Assembly: GCF_030867145.1 (NCBI RefSeq)
Contig: NC_134415.1
Location: forward strand, 20,438,417-20,502,416
Length of the DNA: 64,000 nucleotides
Direction: 5' to 3'
Source: Opisthocomus hoazin
Lineage: Eukaryota > Chordata > Aves > Opisthocomiformes > Opisthocomidae
The translations under genes and the position numbers were made by a program. The stretch's first letter is position 1. Every line of letters starts with the position of its first letter. The notes beneath the pieces were generated by a model that made no database searches, was not told the DNA's origin, and worked only from the letters and a program-made list of their open reading frames with translations. Below are positions 36,101 to 44,100 of this stretch, in pieces.

Positions 36101-39100
36101 AAAAAAAAAAAAGCATGTTGGTCGTGCACATTTCCTACTGTTTCCTTCCAAATCAGTCACTGCAGTGATTTCAGGTAGAGAATATCTTTTTAGAAAATAA
36201 ACATCTGGCATTAAGTAAAAGTATGTTACAGAATCCCAAGTGTAGGATCTTACTCAATTGCATTTGGGTAGGTGACTGACAATGTATTAAATGTAAGTTA
36301 ATCTATGAAAAACAAAAAGATGTGCAGCAGTTTTAAGTATGAATTTCGTTTCAGTGAGCCGTCTTGGATTTCCTTTTAGAAGTATCAGTTTTTAGGTGAA
36401 CTTTCTATAAGCTGATTTCTGATAGAATTGGTCATTCATGATGTGTCATAAAACAAATCTTCTTTCTTCTCAGCATCTGAGGCAGTATGTAAGGAACCTG
36501 AAGAGACATCTGAGAAAGTTAAGAAAATCAATAGCTCAAGCAAGGTCAGTGATGACACCATGACTCCTGCAGCTTAAGAGTTTCGAGGAATCATTTACTA
36601 GGCTCTTTATTAGTGAAATATAACAATTTGATTGAGTATGACTTGGCGATAGTAGTGCTTTTCTACTGACTGAGACCTGAACTTAGAATCAAACACTGCC
36701 ATTGGACACAGATTTTGGAGTCTCCCATGAGAAGGAAAGCACAGCATTTCAAGCACGATAGAGGCTCTCAATTCAGTCACAAATTTATTTTTTCACCTTT
36801 TCACTTGGCAGTTAGTCTCTGCTAATTGCTATTTCTTCTCCTGTATCACAAGTGTTATAGAACACAGGTGCTCTCTGGGCTTTAGGAATGGCATTACAAA
36901 ACTTTCCTTGGAGAGTAGCTTGGGAAGCATGTATTGGCTGGCACAGAACATGCTGGATCAAAATTGTAGCTAGTCTGTAGTGTCAGTACCAAACATAATC
37001 CTTCCCTGTAGATGTGGAAAGAGAGAAGTCTAAGAGATTATTGTATTTTGCAACCCAGTTTTTACTAAATATGAGTAGATGTACCAGACAATGTTCCTCT
37101 TGTGCATAAGATTTTTGAGCCTTGCTCATTCTGGGACATGAGCAATTGTTGCATTCCTGGAGCTGGGAAGGAACTTATGTGACAGTGTGCTCTTGGCCTA
37201 ATGATTATTGTGAGGTTCTTCTCTTTAGAGTGCATCCCACCCTTCTGTTGACTGCTATCAAAGAAGATTACTGTACTTGGTAGGCCATGAGTTCTGACCA
37301 TTTTGACATCTTTGTGGTGGCCATCTAATTTTAGCCCTGCACCACTTGCTTAAAGCAACTTAACTCCCTGCAGCCTGTGTCTGCTAACTGCTGCCTTGTT
37401 AGCCCTGGGAAAGGATCCCAGGATTGGAGAGGCACAGCCTTGAGAGTTGTCCTTTGTTGCTGGCCTAAAAAGCATGTTGATAAAGAAAGCAAGAGTGAAC
37501 TTACACTGGTAAAGCCCAAGTTGTACCATTTCTATGAATATGGGAGAACAAGGCAGCTTCTCACGCTGAGGCAGTCAAGTCAGCACCTCTCCTCAGCACA
37601 GTTCACTCCAACGCTGAGCATTCTCCAAATACCAGATGGCTTAGCTGCATTCTCTCTCCCATCACAAATCACTTTTTCCACATGCTGTCTCTGCCTTTGG
37701 GCTCAGATCTTGCATGGAAAATATCAACCAGAAGTCAGCTTTTTTTTTTTTCCTCTCAATATTTTGAGAAATAGTTTTGAATCATGTAAAACTGGAAAAA
37801 CAAATTTAAAGTGACTGTTCACAAGCCATATTTAAAAACTGTTCAACTCTGCAGTCTAATGTTTTGGAAAACATTAGTCTTTCAAAAGAACTGGGTTAGA
37901 GGTTAATTTGGGGAAGGAGTTTTTGAGGGAATGAAAAATTGCTTCAGCTGCATAACTTAAGACTGTGTCATGATACCACAGAGTAATGCAAATCAGTGCT
38001 GAGTAACTTGGCTACATTTTCAGCTGTTTAAGTCTTGCACTCTACAGTTGTATGAATTTTTTTTGATAGCTACCTGCAGTTATTGAAAACAAAAATTCTG
38101 GAGAAAATGATGGTGATGTGGCAAAACTTAAAAATCTAGGAACAAAAAGACATTGCTGTGTCAACATTTGAATTGGAAGTGACCTGTTTCAGTTTGCTTT
38201 AAACATTTCTGTGATGCCAATGAGATGTGAAAACATTGGATTTTCTTTTGAAAAACTAAGTTACCATTATACAACGGCTGAACTTTTATATCCTCCAGTT
38301 TGAAAGTCACCTTACACCTGACGTTTTCAGTGGGATTGCACGTGTAAATCACTAAAGCAGTTCTTGAAAATCCTACTCTAAAGCCTTTCCCTGCATTAAG
38401 AAATTCTGTGTCAAATGACGCTACCAAACATTAGGATGACAAGACTAAACTGTCCAAAAGTGTCCTGTTTTGATGGGGAGATTGGACTGGATGACTTCTG
38501 GAGGTCCCATCTAACCAGCATTTCTATTATTCTGTGACTCTACTGGGAGTAAACTGGACCTATTTGTGGGTTTGGTATTTCTTCTTTCCTCTGTATTATT
38601 GTTTTCAGCCCTGACTCTTGTAGAAATAACCCTCACCTTTCAGTATTTGTCACTGAATTATGCGAGATTTAGTGGCTGTGACACATTGCTGGAGGGGTGA
38701 AGCACCTGAAAAATCTTTCCTCCTTTTGCAGGTCCAACAACATTTTTTTTCCTCGCAGTACCCAGATGATGACCCAGACTACTGCATATGGATTCCTCCT
38801 GCAGGTATCAACCATTTCCTTACTGTTTTTAGTCTTATAACTCAAGAATCTACCTAATGAGTAGTCAGGGTGTCCTTGTAACTTCTTGAGATAGAAGTAA
38901 TTCCGGAATACTTTACCCAGAACCTGATGCTTTCTGACATGTTATGCTCCATTAGATGTATCTCCATGCAAGTCTTGCAGTGAAATGCAGACCATATCTG
39001 TAGTAGCTTCGTCTGAATGGACAGATACACATGAAGTTTGTTTTTCAGTTTTGTAACACCTGAGAGCGCTAACTCCGTTCACACGTAGTTGAAAGACAAG

Positions 39101-40053
39101 CTCAGACCTTCACTAGGGATAAATGCACCAGTAGTCTTAGTATTCTCAGTTTTCATAGAAGTCTGTGAAATCTGGAAATCTTCCTTGCAGATTTTTGCAA
39201 AAAGCATTGGAATACAAACTTTGGGTCATGTGTTTTGGAGAGAAGTCTTGGTAATGCTTTGGTAAAGGCACTGAATATAATTGATGCAAACATCCAGTAT
39301 ATGTTAAAGTTGAACAAATTTTTTAGTTTAGTTCCAGAGTGTTTTTAGCTAAGTGAGGTTATTCTTAAACAGTGTAATGAATTTTGAGTTTCTCTAAAAT
39401 GGAAAATTCATTTTCACGCACTGAGGTTTTCATAGTAAGTTCAAAGCTTAGCTTTCATTTGGTAAATTCATTACTATAATTTTTATAAGACTGTTGCAGG
39501 CTTATATTATAGGTAGGCTCCAAAGGGAATAAGAAAAATGAGAATAAATTTCACTGAAGAAAACTATAACCTGGTGAATCATCCTTCAATGAGAAGACTG
39601 CACTTCTCTGGCATATGAAGCCACTGGAGCAAAATACCCGATTCAGTAACTCAGAGGTCTGGTCTGGGATAGCCAAGCAAGCTGTGTCCATAAGAGGGAG
39701 CTCCTTTTTCTGTCTCTGCCTGCTGATAATCAGACTTGCTGTCTGTCTAAGCTGGCATAATGAAGACACTAGGAAAAAAAAACAAATAAAAAACCACACC
39801 AAAACCAGGAATATATGATGTAGTCTTGACACTTTTAGTAAGGTTAAGAGGAATTATAAACCAAAATTGTAATATTCAGTCTTCCTTAACCTCTTTGTGC
39901 TTGTCTGACTGGTGCTGCCTAGAGACTGTCATACTTGGGTACAAATTTATCTTGGATGGGGGGGTAAAAAAAAGCACTGCAGCTCTTCCTCTTTGTCCAT
40001 TAGGTCAAAGTGGTGATGGCAAGACTCATCTCAATGAAAAATATGGCTACTAA
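23636..40053 (+). CDS. SLC4A1AP: SLC4A1AP, kanadaptin (FHA-domain protein; spliced, 14 coding exons)
   Basis: The spliced CDS is join(23636..24148,24900..25086,25798..25920,26762..26822,27684..27823,27959..28119,28881..28950,32634..32823,33667..33778,34369..34603,35330..35404,36474..36544,38732..38804,40004..40053), 2061 nt, 686 aa plus stop. Every intron is GT-AG and all phases join. The protein has an FHA domain (about 65-171) with GR at 89-90, SVSRHH at 102-107 and [11 protein letters not shown] at 131-141, then an acidic linker. A dsRNA-binding-like segment follows at about 275-341, then helical coiled-coil-prone regions (about 396-480), a polyglutamate run in exon 10, and the conserved C-terminus [20 protein letters not shown]. 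Kanadaptin was named as an adaptor of kidney anion exchanger 1 and is largely nuclear in non-kidney cells. The ATG at 23636 has A at -3 and G at +4; the frame stays open upstream to 23195 but contains no other ATG. Human isoforms are somewhat longer (about 742-796 aa). Confidence 0.97.
24149..24899 (+). other. SLC4A1AP: SLC4A1AP intron 1
   Basis: The CpG-rich 5' part grades into AT-rich sequence after about 24,500. No feature beyond the splice sites is recognised; the acceptor is tgtgacatag. Confidence 0.9.
24900..25086 (+). CDS. SLC4A1AP: SLC4A1AP exon 2
   Basis: Encodes residues 172-234: [20 protein letters not shown], a KQQQAKLEK helix, and an acidic [17 protein letters not shown] linker ending in LWGMG. 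Donor AATGG/gtaagt, leaving in phase 1. Confidence 0.96.
25798..25920 (+). CDS. SLC4A1AP: SLC4A1AP exon 3
   Basis: Encodes [20 protein letters not shown] and the conserved [18 protein letters not shown] that leads into the dsRNA-binding-like segment. The acceptor reads ttctggtag; leaves in phase 1. Confidence 0.96.
26762..26822 (+). CDS. SLC4A1AP: SLC4A1AP exon 4 (61-nt microexon-like)
   Basis: Short exon encoding [20 protein letters not shown], the first strand-forming part of the dsRNA-binding-like segment. Acceptor ttcatctctag, donor ATCAA/gtatgt, phase 1 in and phase 2 out. Confidence 0.95.
27684..27823 (+). CDS. SLC4A1AP: SLC4A1AP exon 5 (dsRBD-like core)
   Basis: Encodes [20 protein letters not shown] followed by [20 protein letters not shown] and LRQEA, the helix-forming second half of the dsRNA-binding-like segment. 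The acceptor (aaattgaatag) has a poor proximal pyrimidine tract; the nearest one (ctgttttctgatcc) lies about 15-30 nt upstream, so the branch point may be distant. The encoded protein leaves no doubt about the exon. Confidence 0.95.
27959..28119 (+). CDS. SLC4A1AP: SLC4A1AP exon 6
   Basis: Encodes [20 protein letters not shown] and [20 protein letters not shown], an almost invariant block in animal kanadaptins with a basic NLS-like cluster followed by an acidic patch. Acceptor tttcccag, donor CCCTG/gtaaga, leaving in phase 0. Confidence 0.97.
28881..28950 (+). CDS. SLC4A1AP: SLC4A1AP exon 7
   Basis: Encodes [20 protein letters not shown], a heptad-like amphipathic helix predicted to contribute to a coiled coil. 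Acceptor tctttcatag, donor GAAAG/gtacag, leaving in phase 1. Confidence 0.95.
28951..32633 (+). other. SLC4A1AP: SLC4A1AP intron 7 (largest intron of the gene)
   Basis: About 3.7 kb of AT-rich sequence with no recognised repeat. A local hairpin-forming pair (AGTGATCT at 31,045-31,052 with AGATCACT at 31,063-31,070) is the only structured element I noticed. Confidence 0.85.
32634..32823 (+). CDS. SLC4A1AP: SLC4A1AP exon 8
   Basis: Encodes [20 protein letters not shown], then [20 protein letters not shown] and [14 protein letters not shown]. The long charged helix is conserved in kanadaptins. Acceptor atcttgcctag, donor CCCCA/gtaagt, leaving in phase 2. Confidence 0.97.
33667..33778 (+). CDS. 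SLC4A1AP: SLC4A1AP exon 9
   Basis: Encodes the signature [20 protein letters not shown] block of the family. Acceptor ttttattag, donor CTAGGG/gtaagt, leaving in phase 0. Confidence 0.97.
34369..34603 (+). CDS. SLC4A1AP: SLC4A1AP exon 10 (polyglutamate)
   Basis: Starts [20 protein letters not shown] and then runs into an acidic tract of GAA/GAG codons interrupted by one Met (about 34,428-34,477), followed by a low-complexity [14 protein letters not shown] region. The repeat-coded glutamate run is a likely site of length variation. Donor GGATG/gtaaac, leaving in phase 1. Confidence 0.95.
35330..35404 (+). CDS. SLC4A1AP: SLC4A1AP exon 11
   Basis: Encodes [20 protein letters not shown] and QEKSQ, a poorly conserved hydrophilic linker. 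The exon is supported by splice sites (tatttttacag; CAAG/gtgagc) and phase (1 in, 1 out), less by similarity. Confidence 0.85.
36474..36544 (+). CDS. SLC4A1AP: SLC4A1AP exon 12
   Basis: Encodes [20 protein letters not shown] and SSSK, a charged linker of low conservation. Acceptor ctttcttctcag, donor AGCAAG/gtcagt, phase 1 in and phase 0 out. The phase is required to read exon 13 correctly. Confidence 0.85.
38070..38171 (+). CDS. Candidate alternative terminal exon of SLC4A1AP
   Basis: A good acceptor (gaattttttttgatag) at 38,068-38,069 opens a frame that joins exon 12 in phase 0. It reads [20 protein letters not shown] plus 13 more residues to a TGA at 38,169-38,171. Use of this exon would replace the conserved DPDYC-containing C-terminus by a 33-residue charged tail. 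The only phase-0 internal donor is very weak (TGT/gtcaac near 38,159). No transcript evidence is available; it may be a pseudo-exon. Confidence 0.3.
   Translation, partial: LPAVIENKNSGENDGDVAKLKNLGTKRHCCVNI
38458..38541 (+). mobile_element. CR1 3'-end fragment in SLC4A1AP intron 12
   Basis: Short remnant of a CR1 3' UTR: gggagattggactggatgac followed by ttctggaggtccc and ending in one ATTCTGTG unit at about 38,529-38,537. Sense orientation with respect to the gene. Confidence 0.8.
38732..38804 (+). CDS. SLC4A1AP: SLC4A1AP exon 13 (tandem in-frame acceptors)
   Basis: Encodes [20 protein letters not shown] and IPPAG. A second AG at 38,757-38,758 would start the exon 27 nt later in the same frame, removing nine residues. 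I chose the upstream site because SSQYPDDD aligns with the vertebrate SSKYPEDD. Donor CTGCAG/gtatca, leaving in phase 1. Confidence 0.94.
40004..40053 (+). CDS. SLC4A1AP: SLC4A1AP exon 14 (terminal)
   Basis: Encodes [15 protein letters not shown] and the TAA stop at 40,051-40,053, the hallmark C-terminus of kanadaptin. Acceptor tttgtccattag. Confidence 0.97.
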
Positions 40054-40370
40054 GCTTCGAGCGCCCCAGAGTACGCCTGAGGTTTGAAGGACTGCTCTAC
40101 TTTGAACTCTTTCACCACACGTTAAGTGAGGGCTAAGAGTTGTTTTTTCAGACGCTGTTCCAAATTCAAGGGCATCAGCAGCCACTCCAGCTGTTGGCTC
40201 TCCCTGTGTGTCTTCTGTTTGTCTTCCAGATACCTTTTCAAAAGTAAAAGCCCACGCATTCTTCTGTCTCTTCTTCCACTTTTAACCTTGTCTTTTTATT
40301 TGGCTTAAAACCATAGGCTCGTTTTTCCTTTTGTAAATAAAAATATACAAAAACTATTAAAAAAATACAC
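40054..40370 (+). terminator. SLC4A1AP: SLC4A1AP 3' UTR and polyadenylation signal
   Basis: The short 3' UTR contains a canonical AATAAA at 40,336-40,341 and an ATTAAA about 20 nt further on, placing cleavage at roughly 40,355-40,380. The downstream sequence is T/G-rich, as expected for a cleavage site. Confidence 0.8.
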
Positions 40371-40599
40371 CTCTGTATACGTATGGGCTTGATGAAATTT
40401 ATTCATGTTGGTTTTATGCAATTAAAATGAGAAACACTGCTGCTTTGCTGCTGTGGCTGGTATTTGAAAATACTGTCATGGTAAACGCCACCTAAAACTT
40501 GAGGGTTTTGGTTTTTTTCTTTCCTGTGGAAAAAACCTTCTATTTTGTAGGAAAACTGTTTTCACCACTCGCTGGTGTGGCTGCAGGAATCAGGCAGGT

Positions 40600-40800
40600 C
40601 AGCGCAGGAGGCCCCCTCCCGCTGCCGCAATGGCGGCCGCCTCCTGGCACAAGGCCAGGCCCCACCTCTTTTCATGCTGCTCTGTGGTTGGCTGCTTGCT
40701 GTTTTATTTCTGTGATGGTCCTACTCGCGTGATCTCAGAGCGCCCTCTGATTGGCTGCCCGTTTCCTTTGGAACCAGGAAGTGCTCCAGTATAAGGATAT
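40600..40800. promoter_or_regulatory. Promoter-like GC-rich block downstream of SLC4A1AP
   Basis: About 200 bp of GC-rich sequence with a YY1-type ATGGCGGC (40,630-40,637), two inverted CCAAT-type sites (TTGGCTG near 40,687 and ATTGGCTG at about 40,750), and an ETS-type AGGAAGTG near 40,777. This combination is typical of housekeeping promoters. A 54-codon frame starts at the ATG at 40,630 and stops at 40,794, but it matches nothing I know. No transcribed gene could be assigned downstream. Confidence 0.4.
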
Positions 40801-41081
40801 TGGCTTTTCCATCTCACATATGAATATCTGTATCTGAAGTAGGATGTAAATATTTGTGTTATTTATTCGTGGATCCAATTCCTAAAGGTATTTATGTATG
40901 TGCCTAATTAGTGTGTATATGCTATATATATTAAAAAAATTTATGATTTGAACATACATCCATAAAAGTGCGGGTATAAATGGGATAAACACTCTTTAGG
41001 AAGAGGTACTGAAATGAATAACGGCAGTTTAAATGCGAATGGCAATAATTACACAAAAGCAGAGGGTGGGTTTGTGCCCCC

Positions 41082-41097
41082 GTGACGGGTACGTCAC
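41082..41097. promoter_or_regulatory. CRE-like palindrome
   Basis: GTGACG and CGTCAC flank GGTA, giving two opposed TGACG half-sites in a small CpG-rich patch (about 41,070-41,150). It could be an ATF/CREB-type element. It is not linked to a recognised transcript. Confidence 0.3.
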
Positions 41098-41179
41098 CGC
41101 AGGGCGCGTGAGACACTGGGGAGCAGGGATAACCGTACCGCTCCTCTGGTTCTCGCAGTGATCGTGCTGGAGCGATGGC

Positions 41180-44100
41180 GCCCACTCCAATTTTACCCCA
41201 CAGAGAATGTGGAGCAGTTTGACAGCTTGGCGTTTTGTAGGGTTTTACTTAATATTCTCAAGCTGCAAAACAGCATCTTCTTTCTGCCTGTAATTTTCAA
41301 CATATTTAGGGGTTTTTTGTCAGCGTCTGCGCACCAGGCTGGGCAGCCTAAAGCTTCCCGCTTCTGGCAGAGGCGTAGCTTTACATCATCCAAGGAAAGG
41401 CTGTTGCCGCTGCGTTCGAAATGCCAGACCTCAGACGCTTCACGGACTCGGTAGCCCTTCTCCAGAGCCCTGTTCCATGCCAGGGTGCATCAGGCGTCTG
41501 CAGGGGACTTCTTCATCGCTGCAGACACGGAGAGCCTGGTGGGTGTCAGGCAAAGCACAGCACAAGGGGAGCAATAGTTTGCCATTTGTACTCGTGAGAA
41601 GCATAGGGAAAAAGAGCCCACAAGGTGCGTACACCTTTACCTGGACCATCCCAAAGCAGGTGATCAGTGTGTTGAAATCCTCAAAAAAAAGGAATTCTGG
41701 GTTCCCAAGAAGCTATTTTTTTTTAGTTCTGCTGATGAAAGGATAGAGGCTAGCAAAATCATGGCGACCTATCTTTTTATCGAGGGCAGCTTTGTAGTAC
41801 AGACAGATGGTGTGTGTCCTGCTGCCAAAAAGCACATCTCTGGCTATCAGGGATGGGGCAGTTTGGTCCTGGCTCAGACCACGAGCTCCCCATCTGTTTC
41901 TTTTTGTAGCAGCTCAGTTGTGCTCCCGTACAGAGCTGACATTAAAATCTTCTCTCTTTAGGTGGTCCATCTTCTGTTGCACTGTGTAACGTGAATACCC
42001 AAAGGTGGTTCCTGCTGGGTGGTTCCAGTCATTTTCACAGCAGCATTCAGTACAGCCGTGGATAAAAGCACCCATTATATTTGAAAGCTGTTGGCATCCC
42101 ATCAGTAATCACTTAGTCATCCCAGCAGTAGGTTCCCACTTGAAACTCGCACCACTTAACACATGACAGGTTTGAATATTTTCCTTCTTCGCCAGGTATA
42201 TACGTCATTGGTCAAATATCTCTTTTTCCTCCAACGATAGCCATAAACCAGTGTGTGTACATGTCAAGAATTGCTTTTTTTTCCTTAAGCACCATGCTGT
42301 ATACCCTGTCGTAATCCTGTTGTAGGAGAGGGCCTACATAGCTTTGATTTTCAGCAGCGTTGAAATAATGGAGGAAATAACTTTTGCAGATCTCGATACC
42401 CAACACTTAGGGAATACTGCTTAGTTTCGTGGGTAAAAAATTTAAAGAGTGTATGAAAGTGAAAAGTCTAGTTGCATATCAATTTAGCACCCTGGGCGAT
42501 TAATTACACACCCATTTTTTCTTTCAGAAGCTGGCTGACAACAGAGCAGCCATCATAGCCTTTGGCGTTAGAGCAACATTGCCCTGAAACTTTGTGACAT
42601 TAAGCAGCTGAGTAAAGTCTGCATTTCCTCTTGAAGCTCCCATTCTCCTTCAGTTTTCCTTCCCACTCCTTCTTCATCCCATGGGGCATCTGGCACTCAC
42701 TCCATGGCAAAAACGTAATTTGGGCCATGTGCCCGAGTTTCTGCATGCGTCCCATCTCATAAAGAAGAGAGCCATGCCTGGGGTTTTGATCGTGGGCACA
42801 CAGTGCTGCTGCTGGCTTACGTTGCAGGTCTGTTCATGGCACAGACTGCGCCTCCAGCCTCTAGGTCCGAGATGCTTTTCAACGTAGATTTTGCACTTTG
42901 TTTGGCTCTGATTTTACATGAAAATCTGGGTTCCCTTGAGCTGCACAGCAGTCTGCAGCTGGGGCACCTTCTTCTTGTGGCGGTGTTAGGTGCACAGTCA
43001 CGCAGCAAGCAGAGCCAGCAATGATATTTACAGCTATGGGTATGATTATAGCCTATCTGGCAAAGCTCACAAAGGTTTCTCACCCCAAATACCTTTCCTG
43101 ACCTCCCTAACACTATAATGATGTTCACTGTGTCAGAGGAGAAAAGGAATCTTGGGACATTTAGGACTGTTGCTTGGCTTAAGAGTCCCCCAGCATTGTT
43201 CTGCTCAGATAAGAGGACAATGAGTATGTTAACAAGCAGCAGGTCCGAACAAGGGAATCCTGCTCAGCCTGACCTTCCTGTGCACAGCCCACTCTGTGTT
43301 TTCACGGAGCTCGTTTGCTGTGCTCAGCAGTTCTGCATCAGTCAGACCCCTCACTGCTGTAAGCGCCGTGGGACCTCCAACAAAATGGAGGTCGTTGCTG
43401 GCGGTTTTGGGCTCAGTCATAGAGCACCAGTTTTTGTCTGCAGCATTCGAAGGGGGAGTAAGAGCAGCTGTGTGGGAAGTCTGATCTCATCTCAGCTCTT
43501 ATTTTGTGCAAGTGTACTGACCCAGCCTGAAATTTTTCTCTGAATTCGTAGTGCTTAAATTAACAGTGGAAGACTCTAGTTGAATCTGTGCATGCAGGCA
43601 GCTTCATGACAGAGCTGAGCGAAATCACCGGGATTGAACATCTGGCATAAGCCATCAGAAACTTGCTCTACGCCCCAAACAAGCGCGTCGTGAGCTTCAT
43701 GCAACAATACCTCATCCAAATGAACAAACCTGTAGGTTTGCGTGTACTGCCTAGCCCTGAACCTCTGGATGGGCTGCTCCCACTGCCGTGTGTGCTCTGC
43801 AGAAGCCACGGGTTGGGCTGACATCCCCTCCACCACCCTCCTTATGTTTGACGGTGGGGGTAGAGACAGACTTTCAAATACACACCCTGGGGACTTGGGA
43901 GGGCAGCTGCTCCAGCCATAACAGGACAGTCTTGACTGTGCTGGGTTTTGTGCCTCTTCTTTGCTGCATTGACCAATGGATAAGAAAACATACAGCAAAG
44001 GCTGCATCTCAGGCGTAGCTGTGAAGTCCCCCACCACCAAAGGCAAATGGAGCTCGTCCCACCACCCGCCATTCTCTGCGTGACGTCCCTGCATCACCCG

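Noticed and set aside
36096-36112. Intronic ATTAAA with a 14-nt A-run as a premature polyadenylation or retrocopy tail
   Set aside because: A-rich low-complexity sequence without an upstream retrocopy or a downstream GU-rich element; genomic priming artefact would be the more likely reading.
40630-40794. 54-codon frame starting in a YY1-like ATGGCGGC context, considered as MRPL33
   Set aside because: The predicted peptide does not resemble mitochondrial ribosomal protein L33; the ATG is more likely part of a promoter motif.
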